A stretch of 64,000 nucleotides of DNA, from contig CANSKS010000008.1 of the NCBI GenBank assembly GCA_947647615.1, forward strand, positions 1 through 64,000. The letters are read 5' to 3'. This stretch comes from an uncultured Neglectibacter sp. (lineage in GTDB: Bacteria > Bacillota > Clostridia > Oscillospirales > Acutalibacteraceae). Both the position numbers and the translations under genes were made by a program. This document shows positions 17,575 to 27,500 of the stretch, piece after piece. The notes under the pieces were generated by a model. That model saw only the letters and a list, made by a program, of their open reading frames with translations, was not told the DNA's origin and searched no databases. Each line of letters begins with the position of its first letter. Position 1 is the stretch's first letter.

Positions 17575-18651
17575 TTATTTTTTGTTTCCCAAATAATCCG
17601 CTGTATTTTTAGAAGGTCCTCCCGGCTTTTTCCCGGACTTTTTTTGAGGCAGCTGCTTTTGCTTGGCTTCTTTTTGCTGGTTCGCCTGGGCAGAAGAAGC
17701 AATGCGATCGGCAATTTCTTTCTGAGCCGCTGCAGGAAGCGGCCGAACGTTTTCTTCACTTAACTCCAAAGTTAGGGCTCTTCGCGCTTCCGTCATAGCC
17801 GTCATCTGGTTCAAGCTAAAATACTTATTGGTAATAATGCTCTGAGCAAAACTGGTCAAAGAAGAGATCACCCAATAAAAGCCAACAGCCGCAGGCATCG
17901 TATAGGCCCAATAAACACTGATCAAAGGAAACACATACATCATAACCTTCATACAGCCCGACTGCCCCTGTGTCCCATTACCGGAAGTTTTTGTCATGTA
18001 AAACTGATAAGCAAAGCTACTTACCAGAGATAACAGGGGAATAAGCCATAAGAAAGAAAAGAAATTCGAATTCTGGGGAGTCGCCAAAAGATCAAGACCT
18101 AAAAATTTAAAACCCTTGGAAAAAAATTCCATCTTTTCCATATCAGCCGCGCTGAACATGGTTAAGTTTCCTTTTAAATAATCGAAATTCCGCATAATCT
18201 CAAGCTCTGAATACATATTAGTAGAGCCCGAGACCATTCCTGGAAGCTTGGAGATATAGTCGGTAGCCTTCGCAATAGCATCGCTGGAAATATGCAGTGT
18301 ATTGGACAAAGGCAAAATTACGGAATAATAAATGCCCAACATAATTGGGAAAGGCAATAAAGTGGTCAAACAGCCCGCCCCAGGGTTGACGCCTTCCTTT
18401 TCATAAAGCTTTGCCAACTCTTCATTGTATTTTTGCTTGTTATTTCCATACTTTTTTTGCAGCTCTTGCTGCTTTTCGGAAAGCTTTGCTTGAGAGGCCA
18501 TGCTTTTTTGCTGTTTAATAGATGTGGGAAACAACAAAATTTTCAAAATAATCGTGAACAGGATAATGGCTACGCCGTAATTACGCAAAATGGTATAAAG
18601 GAACCAGAGCAGATAGCCAAGAATACTGCCAAAAAAATTAAAAATTGCCAT
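17575..18651 (-). CDS. yidC: Membrane protein insertase YidC (SpoIIIJ/OxaA)
   Basis: Inserts and folds membrane proteins alone or with SecYEG. The 358-residue protein has an N-terminal membrane segment without a lipobox, then the 60KD_IMP domain. [15 protein letters not shown] marks the cytoplasmic coiled-coil loop; three or four further membrane helices follow, ending near [16 protein letters not shown]. The C-terminal tail is strongly basic (QPQKKSGKK-like), as in forms that contact the ribosome. The start overlaps the yidD stop by 14 bases, so the two are translationally linked. Confidence 0.96.
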   Translation of the reverse strand: MAIFNFFGSILGYLLWFLYTILRNYGVAIILFTIILKILLFPTSIKQQKSMASQAKLSEKQQELQKKYGNNKQKYNEELAKLYEKEGVNPGAGCLTTLLPFPIMLGIYYSVILPLSNTLHISSDAIAKATDYISKLPGMVSGSTNMYSELEIMRNFDYLKGNLTMFSAADMEKMEFFSKGFKFLGLDLLATPQNSNFFSFLWLIPLLSLVSSFAYQFYMTKTSGNGTQGQSGCMKVMMYVFPLISVYWAYTMPAAVGFYWVISSLTSFAQSIITNKYFSLNQMTAMTEARRALTLELSEENVRPLPAAAQKEIADRIASSAQANQQKEAKQKQLPQKKSGKKPGGPSKNTADYLGNKK

Positions 18652-18919
18652 GTTGGTCTTTTACTCCTCTATGTTCAGCCCAGGGGCCTTTTTTCCTTTC
18701 CTTCTTTTCCGGTACCGGATCATATCCCCCCCTGCTCCAGGGGTTACAGCGCAAAATACGAAAAAGGGTTAGCAAACCGCCCTTCACAGCACCAAAACGT
18801 TCCACAGCCTCCAAGCCATATTCCGAACAAGTGGGAATATATCGGCACATTGCCGGTTTTCTAGGCGAAATAGCTGCCCGATAAAACCGAATTGCCCGAA
18901 GCAACAACCGTTTCATCAT
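18638..18919 (-). CDS. yidD: Membrane protein insertion efficiency factor YidD
   Basis: A 93-residue YidD protein that supports YidC-dependent insertion at the inner face of the membrane. It has an N-terminal amphipathic stretch ([15 protein letters not shown]) and the conserved [19 protein letters not shown], followed by [17 protein letters not shown]. The ATG directly follows the rnpA stop, and its end overlaps yidC. Confidence 0.96.
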   Translation of the reverse strand: MMKRLLLRAIRFYRAAISPRKPAMCRYIPTCSEYGLEAVERFGAVKGGLLTLFRILRCNPWSRGGYDPVPEKKERKKGPWAEHRGVKDQHGNF

Positions 18920-19291
18920 TTATTTTGCTTCCTCTTCCATAGAAAAGCTCGTTGGCCTCAATAAACCAGCTGCAATAAGTTGTTTTTCCATATGCCTTCT
19001 CACATCATAGCTTTTGGCATAAGGCGTTTTTCCGCGGGCCACCAATATTAAGTCATTGCCGCTGAAAATTCTGGGAGAAAGTTCTCGAAATGCTTCCCGA
19101 AGTACTCTACGGGAACGGTTGCGCAAAACTGCGTTTCCTATTTTTTTACTGGTAGTAATTCCTACTCGTACACTTTTACTCTTCTTATTTTTTAACACAT
19201 AAATAACCAACAAAGGGGTGACAAAGCTCTTTCCCTTGCTGTAAATTTTTCTAAATTCGTTATTTTTGCAAATCGAAACAAAATCTCCCAT
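18920..19291 (-). CDS. rnpA: Ribonuclease P protein component
   Basis: The protein subunit of RNase P, which trims the 5' leader of pre-tRNAs. It has 123 residues with KNNEFRKIYSKGKSF at the N-terminus and the RNR motif region NAVLRNRSRRVLREAFRE (18 residues) that contacts the RNA. It lies 65 bases after rpmH and abuts yidD. The Shine-Dalgarno match is weak (GGGACAAG). Confidence 0.96.
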   Translation of the reverse strand: MGDFVSICKNNEFRKIYSKGKSFVTPLLVIYVLKNKKSKSVRVGITTSKKIGNAVLRNRSRRVLREAFRELSPRIFSGNDLILVARGKTPYAKSYDVRRHMEKQLIAAGLLRPTSFSMEEEAK

Positions 19292-19356
19292 AAACTTGTC
19301 CCAAAATCACCACAAAACAAAGAAAGGCCACGCTTAGGTGACCTTTAAAGACATCG

Positions 19357-19491
19357 TCAATAAGAAAGACGTGCTCTGCCCTTTGCTCTGCGGCGTGCAA
19401 GTACCTTGCGTCCATTCTTGTCAGCCATTCTTTTTCTAAACCCATGCTCCTTCTTTCTATGGAGCTTCTTCGGCTGATAGGTTCTCAGCAT
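19357..19491 (-). CDS. rpmH: 50S ribosomal protein L34 (absent from the ORF track)
   Basis: A 44-codon ORF missed by the track because of its length. The translation begins [20 protein letters not shown] and ends RARLSY, the L34 signature. AAAGGAGGG precedes the ATG. It is the first gene of the rpmH-rnpA-yidD-yidC-jag run, and is driven by a consensus promoter about 45 bases upstream. Confidence 0.98.
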   Translation of the reverse strand: MLRTYQPKKLHRKKEHGFRKRMADKNGRKVLARRRAKGRARLSY

Positions 19492-19533
19492 ATAAAAACC
19501 CTCCTTTCGAGAGTACTTCCCTTGCGAGATAAC

Positions 19534-19563
19534 ATTATAACTTAAAACTCACCTCTCTGTCAA
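19534..19563 (-). promoter_or_regulatory. rpmH promoter
   Basis: On the minus strand TTGACA (19558-19563) and TATAAT (19534-19539) are spaced 18 bases. It drives the leftward rpmH-rnpA operon. Confidence 0.88.
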
Positions 19564-19724
19564 CACAATTTTTTCAGGAATTTTGGGAGTTCTTCCGAGT
19601 TTTTATCTTTTGCTTTTTCAATCTCAGTTTTCTTTCCGGCAAAAAACAGGATCCAGATCATAAAAGAATTTCAACCACTACAAATTGTGTTTTTTGAAAT
19701 CTAAACAGGAAAGAAGAAAAAAGT

Positions 19725-19753
19725 TTGAAACAAAGCGGTTTTCATGGTATAAT
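19725..19753 (+). promoter_or_regulatory. dnaA promoter
   Basis: TTGAAA (19725-19730) and TATAAT (19748-19753) are spaced 17 bases, about 70 bases upstream of the TTG start. The whole rpmH-dnaA interval (19492-19825) otherwise shows only AT-rich sequence. I found no TTATNCACA-type DnaA box in it. Confidence 0.85.
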
Positions 19754-19825
19754 TTCTAGTATATATCGAAATTTTTTATTTTTTTGACTCGTCACGGTCA
19801 TTTTTGCTTTGGAGGGTATTTTATC

Positions 19826-21142
19826 TTGGACTCATTCGATCAAACATGGGAACTGATTTGCGATTATTGCAAAGAAAAAATAACAGAAGTGGCCTATAAA
19901 ACTTGGTTCAGCAGGCTCCGTCCCGTCTCTTTAGATTTTTCCAACGGCATAGCAGTAATTGAGGTACCGAACGATTTTCACAAGCAAACCTTGCTTCGCT
20001 GTTACAGTGACCTGTTAAGCGAGGCTTTTCAAAATGTATTTGGCTCCCAAATCAATTTTTCACTTTGTGTAAAAGAAGAATTAAAAAAAGAACTTGAGAA
20101 AGCAGGACCTGCTTCTGCAGATGGCGATTATGACCTTACTTTCGACAGCTTTGTGGTAGGCTCCTCCAACCGGTTTGCCCATGCCGCCTGTTTGGCAGTA
20201 GCCACAAAACCGGCTCTGTTATATAACCCCCTATTCATTTACGGCAGCTCTGGTCTTGGAAAAACCCATTTGCTTTACGCTATTTCCTGTGAGGTAAAGA
20301 AAAGCTTTCCCAGCATGTCTATTATCTATATTAAAGGCGACGATTTCACCAATGAGATGATAGAATCGATCAAACACGGTACCACGGCTGCTTTCCGGGA
20401 AAAATACCGCCATGCCGACCTGTTTTTGGTAGACGACATCCAGTTTATCGCAGGGAAGGAATCTACACAAGAGGAATTTTTCCACACTTTCAACACCCTT
20501 TATGAAGCAAAAAAACAAATCGTCCTCACTTCCGATCGCCCTCCCAAAGACATTGCCACTTTAGACGACCGGCTAAAAACGCGCTTTGAATGGGGACTCA
20601 CCGCCGATATTCAGCCTCCAGATTTTGAAACACGTATCGCCATCATCACCAGAAAGGCGGAATCTCTGGGATTTCAAATTCCAGACAGTGTTTGTGAATA
20701 TATCGCAAATAAGCTAAAAAGCAACATCCGGCAGTTGGAAGGGGCGGTAAAAAAGCTCCGTGCTTTCTATCTTTTGGAATCAAAGCCAATTAACATCGTC
20801 ACAGCCCAGGCTGCCATCAGCGACATCATTAACAACGACCAGCCTGCCCCTGTCACGGTAGATAAGATTATTGAAGAGGTGGCGCGCACTTACGGGGAGA
20901 TCACTTCAGAAGACATCCGTTCTCAAAAAAGAAATTCTAAAATTTCCGCCGCCCGTCAGGTATCCATGTATATTGTACGGGAAATCACACAAATGTCCAT
21001 GGTGGAAATTGGACAGACTTTTGGCGGGCGGGACCATTCCACAGTAGTATATGCAATGCGGCAAATGGAAAAAAACCTGAAGAAGGATGCACATTTAAGA
21101 GGTATGGTGGAAGATATCATTAAAAATATTCGGGATAGATAA
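19826..21142 (+). CDS. dnaA: Chromosomal replication initiator DnaA
   Basis: The AAA+ initiator that binds DnaA boxes and melts oriC. It has 438 residues: domain I at the N-terminus (ending near residue 85), a short domain II linker, domain III with Walker A GSSGLGKTHL, Walker B LFLVDDIQF and the arginine-finger region, and domain IV with the DNA-binding signature GGRDHSTVVYA. The track uses an earlier TTG, but GGAGGG is placed before the TTG at 19826, and the protein then begins with the usual DSFDQTWELI-type start. Transcription is rightward, away from rpmH. Confidence 0.98.
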   Translation: MDSFDQTWELICDYCKEKITEVAYKTWFSRLRPVSLDFSNGIAVIEVPNDFHKQTLLRCYSDLLSEAFQNVFGSQINFSLCVKEELKKELEKAGPASADGDYDLTFDSFVVGSSNRFAHAACLAVATKPALLYNPLFIYGSSGLGKTHLLYAISCEVKKSFPSMSIIYIKGDDFTNEMIESIKHGTTAAFREKYRHADLFLVDDIQFIAGKESTQEEFFHTFNTLYEAKKQIVLTSDRPPKDIATLDDRLKTRFEWGLTADIQPPDFETRIAIITRKAESLGFQIPDSVCEYIANKLKSNIRQLEGAVKKLRAFYLLESKPINIVTAQAAISDIINNDQPAPVTVDKIIEEVARTYGEITSEDIRSQKRNSKISAARQVSMYIVREITQMSMVEIGQTFGGRDHSTVVYAMRQMEKNLKKDAHLRGMVEDIIKNIRDR

Positions 21143-21407
21143 GTTATTCACAATTTCTTAAACACTTCACAAACATCTTTCCACAGACTGTGGGAAACAA
21201 AAAAAGATTTCACAGCTCTTCTCCTTCTTTCCACAACGGCATCGGAAAAGAAAAATACGGGAAAACCCCGGAGAATTCCCAAAAAACAAAGTTTTTCACA
21301 TATCCACATCCCCTAATACTGCTGTTAAATCTATTTATATCATAAAGAATAAAAAGAGAAGTACCCTCTCTAAAAATCTAACTCACTTGAAAGAAAGGAT
21401 GCTACCC
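21143..21407. other. oriC: Replication origin oriC with a DnaA-box cluster
   Basis: The dnaA-dnaN spacer holds TTATTCACA (21144-21152), CTTTCCACA (21177-21185 and 21227-21235), an inverted TTTCCCACA (21189-21197), TTTTTCACA (21292-21300) and ATATCCACA (21300-21308), all close to the TTATNCACA consensus. An AT-rich stretch (about 21316-21360) next to dnaN is a candidate unwinding element. The coding-strand switch at dnaA and the nearby parS sites support this position. Confidence 0.88.
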
Positions 21408-22511
21408 ATGAAATTTACCGTCAACAAAAGCGACATTTCAGAAGCCGTCACCAACATACAACGGGCGGTTTCTTCCAAAACTTCTATTCCCGCTCTGGAA
21501 GGAATTTTACTCAATGCTTCCGAAAACCATCTGGAGCTTTGTGCCTACGATTTAGAGCTGGGTATTACCACCACAATCCCCGCCCAAATCGCAGAAACGG
21601 GAAAATCTGTACTCAGCGCCAAGTACTTTTCGGAAATCGTCAGAAAAACGCCGTCAGAAACCATAACAGTAGCGGTGGACGAAAAGAATATCGCTTCCAT
21701 TGAAAGCGGTTACAGCAAATTTACGATTATTGGAATCTCAGCAGAAGAATTTCCGGAGCTGCCAAAGCCTACCGATGCAATGGGAATTGAACTTCCTTCC
21801 GCCCTTCTAAAAAGTATGATCCGGCAGACATTGTTTGCCGTAGCCGAAAGCGACGCAAAACCCATTCATCAAGGAAGCCTGTTCCAGTTAGAAAACGGAA
21901 AGCTGGATATGGTCTCCGTAGATGGTTACAGACTTGCCAAACGCACGGAACAGGTGAATTTTAAAGAAAGCCTTTCTTTTGTGGTTCCCGGGAAGACATT
22001 AGGAGAAATTTCCAGAATTTTAAAAGACAACGACAGTACCGTAGCCATCTCTGCAGGAAAACGCCATATCCTTTTTAACATCGAAAATTATACGGTCATT
22101 TCCAGCCTTCTGGAAGGTGAATTTTTAAATTATAAAGCCGCTATTCCCGCAGAAAGCAAAACCGACGTGGTGGTGCGTACCAGAGAAGCCATAGAAAGTG
22201 TAGAGCGCGTTTCTTTGTTGATCACAGATCGCTTAAAGAGCCCCATTCGCTGTTTATTTGCCAACAATGAAATCAAATTGAGCTGTACTACTTCCATGGG
22301 AAGAGCCAGCGACCAATTAGATGTGGAAATCAAAGGCGATGAGGTGGAAATTGGGTTTAACAACCGGTATCTGCTGGAAGCCCTTCGAAATACGGAATGT
22401 GATGAAGTGGTCATTCAGCTGGGTGGGCCTCTCAGTCCCATGAAAATTGTTCCAAAAGAGGGCGACAGCTTCCTTTTCTTAGTACTTCCTGTCCGCCTGA
22501 AAAATGACTGA
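21408..22511 (+). CDS. dnaN: DNA polymerase III sliding clamp, beta subunit
   Basis: Ring-forming processivity clamp, 367 residues in three repeats of the clamp fold. The N-terminus MKFTVNKSDISEAVTNIQRA and the C-terminal end MKIVP...FLFLVLPVRL are typical. The track starts seven codons earlier; AAAGGA is well placed for the ATG at 21408. It is the first gene of the dnaN-rlbA-recF-remB run. Confidence 0.97.
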   Translation: MKFTVNKSDISEAVTNIQRAVSSKTSIPALEGILLNASENHLELCAYDLELGITTTIPAQIAETGKSVLSAKYFSEIVRKTPSETITVAVDEKNIASIESGYSKFTIIGISAEEFPELPKPTDAMGIELPSALLKSMIRQTLFAVAESDAKPIHQGSLFQLENGKLDMVSVDGYRLAKRTEQVNFKESLSFVVPGKTLGEISRILKDNDSTVAISAGKRHILFNIENYTVISSLLEGEFLNYKAAIPAESKTDVVVRTREAIESVERVSLLITDRLKSPIRCLFANNEIKLSCTTSMGRASDQLDVEIKGDEVEIGFNNRYLLEALRNTECDEVVIQLGGPLSPMKIVPKEGDSFLFLVLPVRLKND

Positions 22512-22529
22512 GCTTGGTAAAAGGAAAGA

Positions 22530-22739
22530 ATGATGGAAAAAATTAAGATCAATACGGAATTTATCCGGTTAGATTCCTTTTTAAAACTTACCGGGTTAGT
22601 GGATACCGGCGGCCAGGCAAAGTTTGCGGTACAGCAAGGAGAAGTGCAGGTAAACGGTCAAGTTTGTACCATGAGAGGAAAAAAGCTTTACCCCGGAGAC
22701 AATACTTCTTACCTTGGAAAAACCTTTGTTGTAGAGTGA
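22530..22739 (+). CDS. rlbA: S4-domain RNA-binding protein YaaA/RlbA
   Basis: A 69-residue S4-like domain protein found between dnaN and recF in most Firmicutes and implicated in ribosome assembly in Bacillus. It shows IRLDSFLKLTGLVDTGGQAK followed by GEVQVNG, the S4 RNA-binding turn. Two ATG codons in tandem could start it. It lies 18 bases after dnaN. Confidence 0.93.
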   Translation: MMEKIKINTEFIRLDSFLKLTGLVDTGGQAKFAVQQGEVQVNGQVCTMRGKKLYPGDNTSYLGKTFVVE

Positions 22740-22827
22740 CCGCTTTTCCTTTGCCGAAAATGCAGGACGCAAAAGCCTTTATGGGTACCGAATTTTTTGA
22801 TTTTGTTTTGGAAAGGATATCCTCCTC

Positions 22828-23949
22828 ATGCAGGTCCTTCGGTTGGCAACAAAAAATTTCAGAAATTTGAAAGACGGAGAAATCGTTCCCTGCCAAGGAA
22901 TCAATGTAATTTATGGGTGGAACGCTCAGGGAAAAACAAATTTGTTGGAAGCGATTTGGCTCTTTACCGGTGGACATTCTTTTCGTGGCTCAAAAGATGG
23001 GGAATTGCCGAAGCTCGGTGGTGGAAACGCCTCTCTCTCTCTAGATTTTTATAGTGAAGAGCGGGAACAAAACGCCGTTTTAAACATTGAAAATGGAAAG
23101 AGAAATTCTGTTCTCAACGGTGTAAAAAAAAAGACAGGATCCGCCTTGATCGGCAAGATCCGAGCGGTAATATTTTCCCCGGAGCATTTACTGTTAATAA
23201 AAGAAGGCCCTTCCCGAAGAAGAAATTTTATCGATGGGGCCTTATGCCAAATAAAGCCCAGCTTTGCTGCTCTGCTCAGCGTTTATAACCGTTCTTTGTT
23301 GCAAAGAAACGCCTTATTAAAAGATATTTCCCGCTACCCGGAACTGGAAGAAACGCTCTCTATTTGGGATGCTCGTCTGGCAAAGCTGGGAACAGAAGTC
23401 ATTCAGGAACGGCTCCTTTATGTGAAAAAGTTATCTCCTGTTGTGGTTTCCATTTACGAAGGGATATCAAAGCATAAGGAAACAATAGAAATCGCCTATT
23501 CTTCTTCTTTAAAATCCTCTTTGAAAAGCTGGGAGCCTTCTCATGAGGAAGCCGTCTTTTTAGAGGAATTGGAAAGAACTAGAAAGTCCGATATTCGTTC
23601 CGGTTTTACTAGCCTTGGACCCCACAGAGACGATTTGGATATTCTATTAAACGGGATTTCTTTAAAGGCTTACGGTTCTCAAGGACAGCAGAGAAGTGCG
23701 GTTCTGGCACTGAAATTAGCCGAAGCTCAGCTGCTTTCTGAAAGCACGGGGGAAACTCCTATCATATTGCTGGATGATGTCATGAGCGAGTTGGATCAAA
23801 ATCGGCAGGATTATTTGTTAAATCATTTGTACGACAAACAAGTATTCCTCACCTGTTGCAGCCCGGAAACAATCGATCTTATGAAAACGGGTATGAGGTT
23901 TCGTTTGGATTCCGGAGAAATTTTTCAAGAGTCTATGGAAAGACAGTGA
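22828..23949 (+). CDS. recF: DNA replication and repair protein RecF
   Basis: An SMC-like ATPase that loads RecA at gaps with RecO and RecR. It has 373 residues: Walker A GWNAQGKTNLLEA near residue 33, the signature SQGQQRSAVLALKLAEA, and Walker B ILLDDVMSELD. The ATG follows AAAGGATATCCTCCTC. Its stop is 20 bases before remB. Confidence 0.97.
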   Translation: MQVLRLATKNFRNLKDGEIVPCQGINVIYGWNAQGKTNLLEAIWLFTGGHSFRGSKDGELPKLGGGNASLSLDFYSEEREQNAVLNIENGKRNSVLNGVKKKTGSALIGKIRAVIFSPEHLLLIKEGPSRRRNFIDGALCQIKPSFAALLSVYNRSLLQRNALLKDISRYPELEETLSIWDARLAKLGTEVIQERLLYVKKLSPVVVSIYEGISKHKETIEIAYSSSLKSSLKSWEPSHEEAVFLEELERTRKSDIRSGFTSLGPHRDDLDILLNGISLKAYGSQGQQRSAVLALKLAEAQLLSESTGETPIILLDDVMSELDQNRQDYLLNHLYDKQVFLTCCSPETIDLMKTGMRFRLDSGEIFQESMERQ

Positions 23950-23969
23950 AATTTTTAGGAGCCAGTAAA

Positions 23970-24245
23970 ATGTATTTACATCTGGGACAAAATACTATTA
24001 TTCGTCAGAAGGATATTATAGGTCTGTTTGATTTAGATAATTCTACAGTCTCAAAACATACCAGGGACTTTCTTGCAAAAGCCCAAAAAGAAGGAAGGGT
24101 GGTTAATGTATCTACAGAGCTGCCAAAATCCTTTTTGGTGTGTAAGGCTGGAGAAAAAAAGATTATTTATTTATCACAAATTTCAGCTTCTACTTTGTTA
24201 CGCAGATCGGGAAGCAGTCACGGAATAGATTTTGGAGTATGGTAA
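23970..24245 (+). CDS. remB: RemB-like extracellular matrix regulator (DUF370 family)
   Basis: A 91-residue homologue of Bacillus RemB (YaaB), a paralogue of the biofilm regulator RemA. It begins MYLHLGQNTIIRQKDIIGLF and ends with ISASTLLRRS, both family marks. The track starts far upstream inside recF; AGGAGCC before the ATG at 23970 gives the correct start. Whether it binds DNA here is unknown. Confidence 0.9.
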   Translation: MYLHLGQNTIIRQKDIIGLFDLDNSTVSKHTRDFLAKAQKEGRVVNVSTELPKSFLVCKAGEKKIIYLSQISASTLLRRSGSSHGIDFGVW

Positions 24246-24283
24246 ATTTTTAATGTAGGTCTACAGGAAAGGAAGGTAACCCT

Positions 24284-25204
24284 ATGCAGTATCTTGGAGT
24301 TCCAACTTGCCCTTATTGTAAGAAGAGAGTAAACATCATCAGAACCTGGTCTTTAAAGCGGCAGGGGGAATATAAGTGCCCTAGGTGTGGAGGAATTTCC
24401 AATATATTTCTTTCCCCCTTGGTCTATGTCTTGGCCGCGATTGCCATTCTTTCGGGAGGCGCAATTTACTTTTTTCATAAATTCATTTTAGACGATATCT
24501 CCTTATCTACCGCTTTTCAAGTATTCCTTCCCTTTGCTGCTTTTTTCTTTTTGAGCCTTTTCATGGTTTATTTGGCAAAACCGGTAATTAAAAAGGTTTC
24601 TAGAGAGGAAATGGAGAAAAAACGAAGAAGGGGAAGTGTAGAGGAACGGAGGCGGATGGGAAATTCCGGCCGGAGAGACGGAACAGGAAATGAATTTACT
24701 GACCACGGAGATTACATGCCAAAAACGGACTACCACACAGGACCTGTTCCCATTCAACCAATAGAAGAAAGAAGTCACCTTTCTCCTCCCACGCCTGTAA
24801 GAAAACTGCCGGAAAGGCAGAATGACCTGGCACAAACTTCTGTGATTCCTCTTCAAAAAAAAGAAAGTATTTCTCACTTTTCTCCAGTGCCTCAAATAGA
24901 GCCTCCTACCCGCCATGTAGAAGAGATTCCTCCTAAAAGGGCTACGTCTGCGGCTCCATCTAGGACTTCAGTTTCGAGCAAAACCCAATCCTCAGCTAAA
25001 ATTTCAACTCCGGCGCCTTCTTCACGCCTGGCCAGTGTTGAAACTGGAAAGAAATCTTCCGGTTCTACTGCAGATCCGGAAAAAAAATTCCGGGTAGTCA
25101 GCAGCGTAGAAATTCCAAGCAGTGGGGGAAATCTGTTTTCGAAATATGACGATCCCACTTATGTGGAACAACGTCTCAAGGAAATAAACAACGGAAAAAA
25201 ATAG
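24284..25204 (+). CDS. Zinc-ribbon membrane protein with a long disordered tail
   Basis: A 306-residue protein I cannot assign to a function. A zinc ribbon at the N-terminus (CPYC at 9-12, CPRC at 32-35) fits the CxxC-20-CxxC type. Two hydrophobic segments follow (about 45-65 and 78-98), then a very basic stretch (EEMEKKRRRGS) and about 180 residues rich in Ser, Pro, Thr and Lys. The end, SKYDDPTYVEQRLKEI, looks ordered and may be a short conserved helix. It lies in the recF-remB run, before a strong terminator that isolates gyrB. A membrane-bound factor with cytoplasmic ribbon and tail is inferred. Confidence 0.8.
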   Translation: MQYLGVPTCPYCKKRVNIIRTWSLKRQGEYKCPRCGGISNIFLSPLVYVLAAIAILSGGAIYFFHKFILDDISLSTAFQVFLPFAAFFFLSLFMVYLAKPVIKKVSREEMEKKRRRGSVEERRRMGNSGRRDGTGNEFTDHGDYMPKTDYHTGPVPIQPIEERSHLSPPTPVRKLPERQNDLAQTSVIPLQKKESISHFSPVPQIEPPTRHVEEIPPKRATSAAPSRTSVSSKTQSSAKISTPAPSSRLASVETGKKSSGSTADPEKKFRVVSSVEIPSSGGNLFSKYDDPTYVEQRLKEINNGKK

Positions 25205-25206
25205 GG

Positions 25207-25263
25207 AAAAGCCTGCCTAAAACTGGAAAGGGACACCTTTCGTCTTTTTAGGCAGGCTTTTAT
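25207..25263 (+). terminator. Intrinsic terminator before gyrB
   Basis: The 16-bp stem AAAAGCCTGCCTAAAA pairs with TTTTTAGGCAGGCTTTT, then continues into a T-rich tail. It closes the dnaN-recF-remB transcript. Confidence 0.9.
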
Positions 25264-25300
25264 TAAAAGAAGTTTTTACGGAGTTTTTCTGGCTTTTTCG

Positions 25301-25329
25301 TTTACAAGAAAAATAAAATGTGTTATACT
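25301..25329 (+). promoter_or_regulatory. gyrB promoter
   Basis: TTTACA and TATACT are spaced 17 bases, about 65 bases upstream of the TTG start. Overlapping TATAAT elements follow within 12 bases. Confidence 0.75.
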
Positions 25330-25348
25330 ATATTATAATATAGTTTGA

Positions 25349-27340
<1,992 letters not shown>

Positions 27341-27500
27341 TCACAAAAAGGCGGCAGTTGGTTTTTCTGCCTTAGGACAATTAAGAAAGCCACAGCCGGA
27401 AAATGACTTTGTTTTTGCGGGTAAAATCATGCCCTTTGTCTTTTTACGTCACTTTTAGCAAGGAGCCCTTTTCCAAAAGGCTCAGAAAGGCGAATGATCC

